DNA of 64,000 nucleotides from Pseudomonadota bacterium (GTDB taxonomy: Bacteria > Desulfobacterota > Desulfovibrionia > Desulfovibrionales > Desulfovibrionaceae). Each line of letters begins with the position of its first letter. Positions within the stretch are counted from its first letter, which is position 1. Both the position numbers and the translations under genes were made by a program. The stretch spans positions 124,001-188,000 of the forward strand of contig JAHIUW010000036.1 in the NCBI GenBank assembly GCA_018816865.1, given 5' to 3'. Of the stretch, positions 28,953-39,076 are shown piece by piece. The notes beneath the pieces were generated by a model. It searched no databases and was not told the origin of the DNA. It saw only the letters and a list, made by a program, of their open reading frames with translations.

Positions 28953-28966
28953 TGATCAATTGCTCA
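28953..28966 (+). promoter_or_regulatory. ArsR/SmtB-type operator upstream of the arsR-like gene
   Basis: TGATCA-AT-TGCTCA forms an imperfect palindrome (pattern TGAnCA-N2-TGnTCA), which is the half-site type bound by ArsR/SmtB metal sensors. It ends 9 bases before the AAGGAG ribosome site and 20 bases before the ATG, suitable for autorepression of the regulator and the permease gene behind it. Metal identity is not determined. Confidence 0.6.
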
Positions 28967-28985
28967 CATGTAAAAAGGAGGATGT

Positions 28986-29336
28986 ATGGCCCACGACCTG
29001 TGCGAAGTGCATGGACTGCACCCCGAAGCCTTGGAGCGCGTGCAGGGCGAGATGCCCGATGGCCAGACCATGCTCCGCCTCTGCGACATCTTCAAGGCCC
29101 TGGCCGACCCCACCCGGGCGCGCATCCTCTTCGCCCTGTCCAGGGAGGAATTGTGCGTCTGCGACCTGGCATCCCTCACGGGCCTGTCCTCCTCGGCCAT
29201 ATCGCATCAGCTCAGGCTGTTGCGCGCCAACCGCCTGGTGCGCTTCCGCCGTGAGGCCAAGATGGCCTTCTATTCCCTGGACGATGAGCACGTTCGTCTG
29301 CTGCTGGACCAGGGCCTCTGCCACGCAAGGGAATAA
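28986..29336 (+). CDS. ArsR/SmtB family metal-responsive repressor
   Basis: A 116-residue winged-helix regulator. Residues 30-100 form the DNA-binding domain (ALADPTRARILFALSREELCVCDLASL, then SSSAISHQLRLLRANRLV). The ELCVCDL motif is the metal-sensing Cys pair of the alpha-3 helix seen in ArsR and CadC-type sensors; additional Cys and His near the N-terminus (HDLCEVHGLH) can complete a site. An AAGGAG lies 5 bases before ATG 28986. It is followed, 27 bases later, by the permease gene it most likely controls. Confidence 0.9.
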   Translation: MAHDLCEVHGLHPEALERVQGEMPDGQTMLRLCDIFKALADPTRARILFALSREELCVCDLASLTGLSSSAISHQLRLLRANRLVRFRREAKMAFYSLDDEHVRLLLDQGLCHARE

Positions 29337-29363
29337 CCCGAACCTCACCGGAGCCTGAACCCG

Positions 29364-30590
29364 ATGTCCGATATCCTGCTGACATACGCCACCGAGACCT
29401 GGGTCCTGCTGAACGAGGCCGCCCCCTGGGTGCTGCTGGGCTTTTTTGTGGCCGCCCTGATCAAGACCTTCATCTCCGATCAATTCATCGCCAAACACTT
29501 GGGCAAGAACGGTGCGACCTCGGTCCTCAAGGCCTCGGCCCTGGGCGTGCCCCTGCCCCTGTGCTCCTGTGGGGTGGTGCCCGCCGCAGCGGGACTGCGC
29601 CGCCAAGGAGCCAGCAAGGGCGCGACCGCGGCCTTCATGATCTCCACGCCCGAGACCGGGGCCGATTCCATGGCAGTGACCTGGGCCATGCTCGACCCGC
29701 TGATGACCCTGCTCCGGCCCCTGGCGGCCTTTGTCACGGCCACCGTGGCCGGGCTGGCCATCAACGCCTTGGACAGGGACGACGCCCCGACCAAGGAGCT
29801 CCTCGCGGAGGCGATCCCGGAAGCGATCCCAGCCAGGGAGAGCAGCATGCTCTGCACCCCGGGCGAAGACGTCCCTCCCCCTGCGGACCCGGCCTGCGGC
29901 TGTTCCGCAGGTTGCGGCGGACAGGGTTCACCCAGCGCTCAGGCCCCGCTCTCCCTTCGTCTGCGGGAAGCCTTTGGCCAGACCTTCGGCGAGATGCTCC
30001 AGGACATCGGAAAGTGGCTGCTCATCGGGATTCTTCTGGCAGGACTGATCTCGACCTTCGTGCCTGACGATTTCTTCCAAAGCTATCTGGGCAACGAATG
30101 GGCCTCGCTGCTGATCATGCTCTTGGCGGGCATCCCCCTGTACATCTGCGCCACGGCCTCCACTCCCATCGCGGCCACCATGGCCTTGAAGGGCCTGTCT
30201 CCGGGCGCGGCCCTGGTCTTCCTGCTCGCGGGGCCGGCCACCAATGCGGCGACCATCGCCGTGGCCACCAAAATCCTGGGCAAACGCGCCACGGCCATTT
30301 ACGTGGGCTGCATCGCGCTCTGCGCCCTAGGCATGGGCTGGCTGGTCAACCGCATCTACTTTACCCTGGGCCTGTCCGTCAGTTCCTGGGTCCGGGCCTC
30401 GGAATCCGACCATGTCACCGGGCTGAGCATCGTCTCGTCCGTGCTGTTGCTGGCTCTCATTGCCCGGCCCCTGATCTGGCGCACAAAGGGAGCGGCCCAC
30501 GCCGCCGGCTGTGGCGGTGGCTGCGGTTGCGGCAACGCGCACCTCCCGCCCCTCGGGCCACTGGATAGCCACGATTTTCGCGTGAAGTGA
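29364..30590 (+). CDS. SO_0444/ArsP-type metal efflux permease
   Basis: A 408-residue inner-membrane permease with about eight to ten hydrophobic segments in two similar halves. The first half holds the family motif PLPLCSCGVVPAAAG (about residue 65), the second half a matching IPLYICATASTPIAAT. Between them and at the C-terminus are Cys/His clusters (ACGCSAGCGG; CGGGCGCGNAH) likely to bind metal. The ArsR regulator upstream and these clusters fit a copper, zinc or arsenic-related efflux role; the SO_0444 Cu/Zn family is the closest name I can give. A strong terminator follows. Confidence 0.87.
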   Translation: MSDILLTYATETWVLLNEAAPWVLLGFFVAALIKTFISDQFIAKHLGKNGATSVLKASALGVPLPLCSCGVVPAAAGLRRQGASKGATAAFMISTPETGADSMAVTWAMLDPLMTLLRPLAAFVTATVAGLAINALDRDDAPTKELLAEAIPEAIPARESSMLCTPGEDVPPPADPACGCSAGCGGQGSPSAQAPLSLRLREAFGQTFGEMLQDIGKWLLIGILLAGLISTFVPDDFFQSYLGNEWASLLIMLLAGIPLYICATASTPIAATMALKGLSPGAALVFLLAGPATNAATIAVATKILGKRATAIYVGCIALCALGMGWLVNRIYFTLGLSVSSWVRASESDHVTGLSIVSSVLLLALIARPLIWRTKGAAHAAGCGGGCGCGNAHLPPLGPLDSHDFRVK

Positions 30591-30596
30591 AGCAAG

Positions 30597-30625
30597 CGGG
30601 GAGCCCAAAGGGCCCCCCGTTTTTT
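30597..30625 (+). terminator. Rho-independent terminator after the permease gene
   Basis: Arms CGGGGAGCCC (30597-30606) and GGGCCCCCCG (30610-30619) pair with one mismatch around a 3-base loop and run into six T. The T-run touches the stop codon of the convergent isochorismatase-fold gene. Confidence 0.88.
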
Positions 30626-31242
30626 CAAGGCATGGAGATCAGATCGCTGCGCGTCAGGGTGATCACTTGGCGGGTGCCCGGCCCGGTGAGCAGCAGCTGT
30701 ACCGTGGCCTGCTCGCTGTAGAGATCCTCGGCGGACAGGCAGTCCACGGGCAGGACCACCTTCAGCCCCCGGAAGCCCGCGGCCGTGGCCGTGTGCAGGA
30801 CCGCGCCGTGGGCGGCGGTGCCAGTGACGATGACCGTATCCACGCCCTTCTCACGCAAAATGAATTCCAGCTCGGTCGCCCAGAACTTGTCCACGCCGGA
30901 GTCCACCACGGCTTCGCCCTGCTCTGGCGTCACAAGCCGCAGGATGGGCGTCATCTTGGGTGTCAGGCTGTAGACCACGGGCAGACCTGCAACCCGCGCC
31001 CGCCGGGCCAATTCGGCGATGCGCGGCACGGTTTCCAGGCAGCGCGGCCGACGTTGGGCGTTGCAGGTCAGTTCCTCGATATCCAGGATCAGCAGGGCCG
31101 TGGTCGCGGGATGCACGCTCACGGCTTTGATTTCAGGCGCGGGCGGCGGCGTGACCTGTCCCCACAGCGCGTCAATGGACTGGGCCGAGGCCGGGAGCGC
31201 GAACAAGAGCGCGACGGCCAGAATCAGCAATGTCTTTTTCAT
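30625..31242 (-). CDS. Exported isochorismatase-fold protein without catalytic Cys
   Basis: A 205-residue protein with a signal peptide (MKKTLLILAVALLFALPASA, cleavage after ASA). The mature part has the isochorismatase-like hydrolase fold: TTALLILDIEEL (Asp of the triad) and VDKFWATELEFIL (Lys). The third residue is missing: the strand normally reading T-G-x-x-x-x-x-C-V reads TGTAAHGAVLHTA, with Ala in place of the Cys. It is therefore either a pseudoenzyme or uses other chemistry. Export is also unusual for the family. ATG 31242 is preceded by GAGGAGGGGG. Confidence 0.8.
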   Translation of the reverse strand: MKKTLLILAVALLFALPASAQSIDALWGQVTPPPAPEIKAVSVHPATTALLILDIEELTCNAQRRPRCLETVPRIAELARRARVAGLPVVYSLTPKMTPILRLVTPEQGEAVVDSGVDKFWATELEFILREKGVDTVIVTGTAAHGAVLHTATAAGFRGLKVVLPVDCLSAEDLYSEQATVQLLLTGPGTRQVITLTRSDLISMP

Positions 31243-31309
31243 GGGTTTCCCCCTCCTCGGAGTTTGCCCCAACATACACCAAAGCCGCGGCCCTGCCACC
31301 CGAAAACCA

Positions 31310-31341
31310 ACAGGCCGTGCCCCAAGAGGGACACGGCCTGT
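31310..31341 (-). terminator. Hairpin downstream of alaS
   Basis: Arms at 31310-31323 and 31328-31341 pair over about 13 bases with one mismatch (ACAGGCCGTG and CACGGCCTGT outside). On the minus strand it is followed by TGGTTTT. It lies 120 bases beyond the alaS stop and 68 bases before the next minus-strand gene, so it is a probable but weakly T-tailed terminator. Confidence 0.45.
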
Positions 31342-31460
31342 GTCAATTCGCAATCAATGATCATCTTTGAGGCGTTTCAAGAATGTGCGGGTGCAACCTC
31401 AGCCGTTGGCGAAGCATGAGCCCCTACGGATGAAGAGAGCAACACGGCAATCGTGGGTTT

Positions 31461-34118
<2,658 letters not shown>

Positions 34119-34202
34119 GATGCAAAATCTCCTGATGCGAATGAGTTTACTCTTGTGACGGAACAGGAAACGGCGAGACTGGCGGGGAAGGCGGACAGGG
34201 CC

Positions 34203-34226
34203 GCGGCCGGGGGCGCCCCCGGCCGC
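34203..34226. repeat. Perfect 24-base inverted repeat between recA and alaS
   Basis: GCGGCCGGGGGC (34203-34214) is followed directly by its exact complement (34215-34226). No T-run follows on either strand, so it is not a normal rho-independent terminator. It lies 20 bases after the recA stop and 85 bases before the alaS start, both on the minus strand, and may limit recA read-through into alaS. Confidence 0.7.
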
Positions 34227-34245
34227 TCCGTTTCTGATTCGTGAA

Positions 34246-35307
34246 TTATTCGGTGGCTACGGCCTCGGCAGCGCTGCCCTTGGCAGTCACTTCCTTCATG
34301 CCCAGGTGGATGAGCAGCTTTTCCTCAATGGTGTTGCGCAAGGTGTCGTTCTCGACCAGCATGGCGCGGACATTTTCCCGGCCCTGGCCCAAGCGTTCGT
34401 CCCCGAAGGAATACCAGGCGCCGGACTTGTCGATGATTCCCGCATCCACGCCCATGTCGAGGATCTCGCCCTCGCGGGAGATACCCGTGCCGTAAAGCAC
34501 GTCGAACAGGGCCTCGCGGAACGGCGGGGCCACCTTGTTCTTCACCGGGCGGACCCTGGCCCTGATGCCGTAGGATTCTTCCTTGTCCTTCAGGGTCTGG
34601 ATGCGGCGGATGTCCAGTCGCACCGAGGAATAGAACTTCAGCGCATTGCCGCCGGTGGTGGTCTCGGGGTTGCCGTAGCCGGTCATGCCGATCTTCATGC
34701 GGATCTGGTTGATGAAGATCACGGCGGTGCGCGAGGTGTGGATGATCCCCGTCAATTTGCGCAAGGCATGGGACATCAGGCGCGCATGGCCACCCACCTG
34801 GGTCTCGCCCATCTCGCCATCAAGCTCGGCCTGGGGGATCAGCGCGGCCACGGAGTCGATGACGATGACCTCCACCGCGCCGGAACGCACCAGTAGGCTG
34901 GTGATATCCAGGGCCTGCTCGCCGTAGTCGGGCTGGCTGATGAGCAGTTCGTCGGTCTTCACGCCCAGGCGCTTGGCGTAGTTCACGTCCAGGGCATGTT
35001 CGGCGTCGATGAACGCGGCATTGCCGCCGCGCTTCTGGGCCTGGGCGATGATATGCAACGCCAGGGTCGTCTTGCCCGAGGATTCCGGGCCAAAAATCTC
35101 ACTCACACGGCCCCGGGGGATGCCGCCGATACCCAGTGCCAGGTCCAGCCCAATGGAGCCAGTAGGGATAAACGGAATGCCGACGTGGGCCTCGTCGGAC
35201 AGCTTCATGACGGAGCCTTGGCCGTACTTGCGCTCAATGCTGGTCAGCGCGGTATCCAGGGCTTCCCTGCGGAGCTCTTCGGGGCTTTTTTGGGGGCTAC
35301 GGGCCAT
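34246..35307 (-). CDS. recA: Recombinase RecA
   Basis: DNA strand-exchange ATPase and SOS co-protease. The 353-residue protein has Walker [10 protein letters not shown] (about residue 72), the L1/L2 loops with [20 protein letters not shown] and [11 protein letters not shown], and the NQIRMKIG motif. AAGGAG lies 9 bases before ATG 35307. I see no E. coli- or Bacillus-type LexA box upstream. A short acidic tail ends in VATE. Confidence 0.98.
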   Translation of the reverse strand: MARSPQKSPEELRREALDTALTSIERKYGQGSVMKLSDEAHVGIPFIPTGSIGLDLALGIGGIPRGRVSEIFGPESSGKTTLALHIIAQAQKRGGNAAFIDAEHALDVNYAKRLGVKTDELLISQPDYGEQALDITSLLVRSGAVEVIVIDSVAALIPQAELDGEMGETQVGGHARLMSHALRKLTGIIHTSRTAVIFINQIRMKIGMTGYGNPETTTGGNALKFYSSVRLDIRRIQTLKDKEESYGIRARVRPVKNKVAPPFREALFDVLYGTGISREGEILDMGVDAGIIDKSGAWYSFGDERLGQGRENVRAMLVENDTLRNTIEEKLLIHLGMKEVTAKGSAAEAVATE

Positions 35308-35349
35308 GACGGTCTCTCCTTGTGAGGTATTGGATGCTTAAGACGCCTC

Positions 35350-35378
35350 CACATAACAGAAGCCTTTGTGGCGGGCAA
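35350..35378 (-). promoter_or_regulatory. Possible recA promoter
   Basis: On the minus strand TTGCCC and TATGTG are separated by 17 bases, a sigma-70-like layout with three of six matches in the -10 box, about 40 bases before the recA start. No SOS operator is recognised nearby. Prediction by eye only. Confidence 0.3.
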
Positions 35379-35510
35379 CCGCACTTTACAGCCCTCGCCA
35401 CGGTTGGCTTTTCCTGTTCCGGGCACTGCGGGCGGTGCCGTTTTCGTCGCCCCGGGCGGTGGTCCGGCCCCTTGCCTTGACCCCGGCTCATGGTTATAGG
35501 CAGCTCACAC

Positions 35511-36572
35511 ATGAACAATACAATACTAAAGTACGACGCCGTGGCCCTGTTCTCCGCCGGGCTGGACTCCCTGCTGGCCGCCAAGATGATCATGGCCCAG
35601 GGCCTGACCGTGAAATGCCTGCACTTCACCTCGCCGTTTTTCGGCAAGCCCGAAAAGATCCCCCACTGGCGCGCCATCCACGGTCTGGACATCGAGGCCG
35701 TGGACATCGGCGAGGCCTACGTCAAGATGATGCTGGCCGGCCCCAAGTTCGGCTTCGGCAAGTTCTTCAACCCCTGCGTGGACTGCAAGATCATCATGCT
35801 CTCCCATGCCCGCCGCCTGATGGAGCGCTTTGGTGCCACATTCATCATCAGCGGCGAGGTGGTGGGTCAACGTCCCATGTCCCAGCGCCGCGACGCCATG
35901 AACAGCGTGCGCAACGAATCCGAGACCAAGGACATCCTGCTGCGCCCGCTGTGCGCCAAGCAACTGGACCCGACCCCCATGGAGGAATCCGGGCTGGTCG
36001 ATCGCGAGCGCCTCTGCGGCATCTTTGGGCGCGGACGCAGCGAACAGCAGGCCATGGCCAAGGACTTCGGCATCACCGAGATCCCCACTCCGGGGGGTGG
36101 CTGCCTGCTGACGGAATCGGCCTCGGCCCGGCGCTACGGCCCGGTGTTCGAGCACATCAAGACTCCCACGGCCGATGATTTCCACCTGGCCAATGCGGGC
36201 CGCCAGCTGTGGGCCGGAACCCATTGGCTGTCCATGGGCCGCAACCAGGGCAGCAATGACCGCCTGAGCGCCCTGGCCCGCGAGGACGACCTGATCTTCG
36301 ATGTGCGTGATTTTCCTGGTCCCCGGGGTGTTGGGCGTCAAATCGGTGACGACTGGTCCGCAACCGCCGTGGCCGAAGCCGCCGCCCTGGTGGCCAGCTA
36401 CGCCCCCAAGTCCGTCAGACTTGGCGGCCCGGTGGTGGTCACCATCAGCCATAGAGGAGCGCAATACACCGTCAGCGTTGAGCCTTCCCGTACGCCGGCC
36501 ATGGGCTGGGTCGAGACCTCCTGGGAAGATGCACAGCCCACGCGCAACCGCATGGACACCCAGGACCGATAG
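35511..36572 (+). CDS. PP-loop ATPase, tRNA-thiolation-like (ThiI/MnmA-related)
   Basis: A 353-residue protein with the PP-loop motif ALFSAGLDSLLAAKM (residues 10-24), so it adenylates a substrate. Further features are NPCVDCKI (a CxxC near residue 90) and a C-terminal PTPGGGCLLTE motif of MnmA/ThiI relatives. This suggests sulfur transfer to a tRNA nucleotide, but the exact modification cannot be assigned. ATG 35511 is chosen over 35490; neither has a strong ribosome site. Confidence 0.72.
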   Translation: MNNTILKYDAVALFSAGLDSLLAAKMIMAQGLTVKCLHFTSPFFGKPEKIPHWRAIHGLDIEAVDIGEAYVKMMLAGPKFGFGKFFNPCVDCKIIMLSHARRLMERFGATFIISGEVVGQRPMSQRRDAMNSVRNESETKDILLRPLCAKQLDPTPMEESGLVDRERLCGIFGRGRSEQQAMAKDFGITEIPTPGGGCLLTESASARRYGPVFEHIKTPTADDFHLANAGRQLWAGTHWLSMGRNQGSNDRLSALAREDDLIFDVRDFPGPRGVGRQIGDDWSATAVAEAAALVASYAPKSVRLGGPVVVTISHRGAQYTVSVEPSRTPAMGWVETSWEDAQPTRNRMDTQDR

Positions 36573-36915
36573 TGGCACGCAGCTTGCTAGTATCTAATCG
36601 AAACCTAGCAAGTGCGACAGTTCGCGACTTGAGACAAATCAACAGCAAATAAAGCAGCCACCGCCTGGGACACGCAAGCACCGGCACCGGCGAGACTTTT
36701 ATTAACAAGATTTGACTCCCAAGCATGAACATCGGCTTCGCCGGGTTTCTTCTTTTTCTCGACGAAACGTCCATTCTCGCCAGACAGCCTCCAAAAATCC
36801 ATTTTTCCCAGACAACGCGAACCGCTTTCGATTGTACCGCCCTTGCCAGATTCGAGGTTCGGTATTATTGATGGACCATCGTAATTACGAAACTAATTTG
36901 CATCCGGAGGATACA
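36573..36915 (+). other. Non-coding region before the Bax-inhibitor-like gene
   Basis: The block has lower G+C than its neighbours near its centre. It contains the inverted repeat CTTGCTAG/CTAGCAAG (36583-36590 with 36605-36612) and a small CGGC-TTC-GCCG stem followed by a C/T-rich stretch (36733-36757). An open frame from 36712 reads into the next gene but lacks coding bias before 36916. No RNA family is recognised. Confidence 0.5.
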
Positions 36916-37623
36916 ATGAGTCGATTCCAGACCGTTTCCATGCCCAGACAGCGCACCGAGGTCCTCAACGCCTTCATGCGCGGGGTCTATCAGTGGATGG
37001 CCCTCGGCCTGGCCCTGACCGCTGTCGTGGCCTTCTTCACCGCCTCCAGCCCGGCCATGCTCGAGGCCCTGTTCAGCAACCGGATCATGGGCTTTGTGGT
37101 CATGCTCGCGCCCTTTGGCCTGGTCATTTACCTGTCCGCCAAAATCAACACGATGTCCGCGCAAATGGCCACGGGCATGTTCATGGTCTACAGCGGGCTG
37201 ATGGGCCTGTCCCTGTCCACGGTGCTCATCGTCTACACCGGCCAGAGCGTGTTCAGCGCCTTCGTCACCGCGGCGGGCATGTTCGGTGCCATGAGCGTCT
37301 ACGGCATGGTCACCAAGAAGGACCTGACCTCCTGGGGCAGCTTCCTGTTCATGGGCCTGATCGGCATCATCATCGCCAGCGTGGTCAACATCTTCCTGGC
37401 CTCCAGCCAGATGAACTTCATCATCTCCTTCTTGGGAGTGATCATCTTCACCGGCTTGACCGCCTACGACACCCAGAAGCTGAAGGTCATGGGCGAGACC
37501 GCCCCGGCCAATGACGCCACCGCCGTACGTCGCGGCGTCATCCTGGGCGCGCTGACCCTGTATCTGGACTTCATCAACCTGTTCCTGATGCTGCTCAGAC
37601 TCATGGGCTCCACCAGGGACTAG
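36916..37623 (+). CDS. Bax inhibitor-1/YccA family membrane protein
   Basis: A 235-residue inner-membrane protein with seven hydrophobic segments. Residues 20-45 read FMRGVYQWMALGLALTAVVAFF, matching the first helix of the BI-1 family; the C-terminal helices contain AYDTQKLK and LTLYLDFINLFLMLLRLMG, the family signature. Bacterial members (YccA, YbhL) interact with the FtsH protease or act as pH-sensitive calcium leak channels; the role here is inferred. ATG 36916 is preceded by GGAGG. Confidence 0.92.
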   Translation: MSRFQTVSMPRQRTEVLNAFMRGVYQWMALGLALTAVVAFFTASSPAMLEALFSNRIMGFVVMLAPFGLVIYLSAKINTMSAQMATGMFMVYSGLMGLSLSTVLIVYTGQSVFSAFVTAAGMFGAMSVYGMVTKKDLTSWGSFLFMGLIGIIIASVVNIFLASSQMNFIISFLGVIIFTGLTAYDTQKLKVMGETAPANDATAVRRGVILGALTLYLDFINLFLMLLRLMGSTRD

Positions 37624-37638
37624 CCAAAGGACAACCCA

Positions 37639-37668
37639 CGGGGGCGGTTCACCGCCCCCGACTTATTT
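37639..37668 (+). terminator. Hairpin between the BI-1 gene and lpxK
   Basis: CGGGGGCGGT (37639-37648) pairs exactly with ACCGCCCCCG (37651-37660) over a 2-base loop, followed by ACTTATTT. It ends only 8 bases before the lpxK ATG. It could end the upstream transcript or regulate lpxK by blocking its start region. Confidence 0.6.
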
Positions 37669-38727
37669 ATGCCGACCGTCACCCCGCTGCAGCGCAAGCT
37701 CTTTCCCCTGCTGTACCTGCCCAGCAGGCTCTACGCCATGGCCATGCGCCTGCGACGCCAATGGTACGAATCCGGCGCCCTGATTTCCTACCGACCCGAT
37801 CGCCCCACCATCAGCATCGGCAACATCTGCTGGGGCGGCACGGGCAAGACCCCGCTCACGGAATGGATCGTCCAGTGGGCCTTGAGCGAAGAGCTGACCC
37901 CCGCGGTGCTGACCCGGGGCTACAAGGCCAGCCCTCCTGAATTGCCCTATCTGGTGCACGAACAGTCCACCGCCGACGAGGCCGGGGACGAGCCCCTGCT
38001 GTTGGCCCGCTCCTGCCCCGAGGCACTCATTGTAGTGGACCCCAAACGCGCCCGCGCGGCCCGCTGGATCGGCGATCGATCCAAGCCCGACCTCTACCTG
38101 CTGGATGACGGATTCCAGCACCTGGGCATCGACAGGCATCTGGATCTTGTGCTGCTGCGCCCCCAGGATCTGACGGACGACTGGAACCGGGTCATCCCCG
38201 CAGGCCCCTGGCGTGAGGGCGAGGAGGCCCTGTCCCGGGCAGCGGCCTTCCTGATCAAGGCCCCCCTGGATGAGTTCCGGGCCCTGGAGCCATTCTGCAA
38301 GGAACTGCTGGGGCGGTTCAAGGCCCCGGTCTTCCCGTTCACTTTCTCCCCCAAGGGCCTGACCCGCCTGGACCGGCACGAGTCCGCCAGGGGCTTCGGC
38401 GACGAGCCCTATCTACTGGTCTCGGGCGTGGGCGAACACGAACAGGTCCGGCTGACCGCGGAAAAACTGTTGGGCCATCCGCCGGTCAAACACCTGCGCT
38501 ACGACGATCATTACAGCTATCAGGAAGACGACTGGACATTCATCCGCCACCAGGCCGACCGGATGAATGCAGAACGCGTGATCTGCACCGGCAAGGACGC
38601 CGTAAAGCTCTCCCGGTTCAAGACCCACAATCTCTGGACCTTCGACCACACCCTGGACTTCGGACCGGGGCTGTTCACCAGCCACAGTTTCCCGGACTGG
38701 TGGAGGGCGACCTGGCCGCTGCTCTAA
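37669..38727 (+). CDS. lpxK: Tetraacyldisaccharide 4'-kinase
   Basis: Inner-membrane kinase that phosphorylates the lipid A precursor. The 352-residue protein has an N-terminal hydrophobic/basic anchor (LYLPSRLYAMAMRLRRQWYESG), the P-loop GNICWGGTGKTPLTEW, the TRGYK motif and LLDDGFQH. Length and motifs fit LpxK. No Shine-Dalgarno sequence lies before ATG 37669; a hairpin ends 8 bases upstream. The next internal start would cut into the conserved N-terminus, so I keep 37669. Confidence 0.93.
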   Translation: MPTVTPLQRKLFPLLYLPSRLYAMAMRLRRQWYESGALISYRPDRPTISIGNICWGGTGKTPLTEWIVQWALSEELTPAVLTRGYKASPPELPYLVHEQSTADEAGDEPLLLARSCPEALIVVDPKRARAARWIGDRSKPDLYLLDDGFQHLGIDRHLDLVLLRPQDLTDDWNRVIPAGPWREGEEALSRAAAFLIKAPLDEFRALEPFCKELLGRFKAPVFPFTFSPKGLTRLDRHESARGFGDEPYLLVSGVGEHEQVRLTAEKLLGHPPVKHLRYDDHYSYQEDDWTFIRHQADRMNAERVICTGKDAVKLSRFKTHNLWTFDHTLDFGPGLFTSHSFPDWWRATWPLL

Positions 38728-39076
38728 GCGCCCTCCTTGGACCACCGGACCGCCCGCAAGCTTTTCCCGGACCAGGACAGCGCCCTGCACGCACGCCCCC
38801 ATTCCACTGGCCGGACAGCATCCCGCGCCTCAATCGTACGCACATCCGGTCGGTGAGCCCCCACACGGCCCCATTCTGCAGCCCGGAAGCATCCCGAACC
38901 TCCTGGCACAGGGTCGGCGGGACCGCGGCCCCTGTGCGCCGCAGCGGCGCGGGGAAGCCCGCGCAGCGGTGGCGAATGCGTGACATCCGCCAAAACTGGC
39001 GGGGAGCCGTATCCATTTTTATAAAACTGATGTAATTTTACAAAAACACAACGCTATCTAACCATATGGAGCCATC
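38728..39076 (+). other. Non-coding region before rnr
   Basis: Mostly G+C-rich, with a stem GCGCGGG/CCCGCGC (38947-38953 with 38958-38964) and no T-run, then a sharply A+T-rich patch at 39010-39060 that probably contains the rnr promoter. The patch includes TGTAATTTTACA, a 5-base inverted repeat. I see no coding region with good codon use and no RNA family. Confidence 0.5.
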
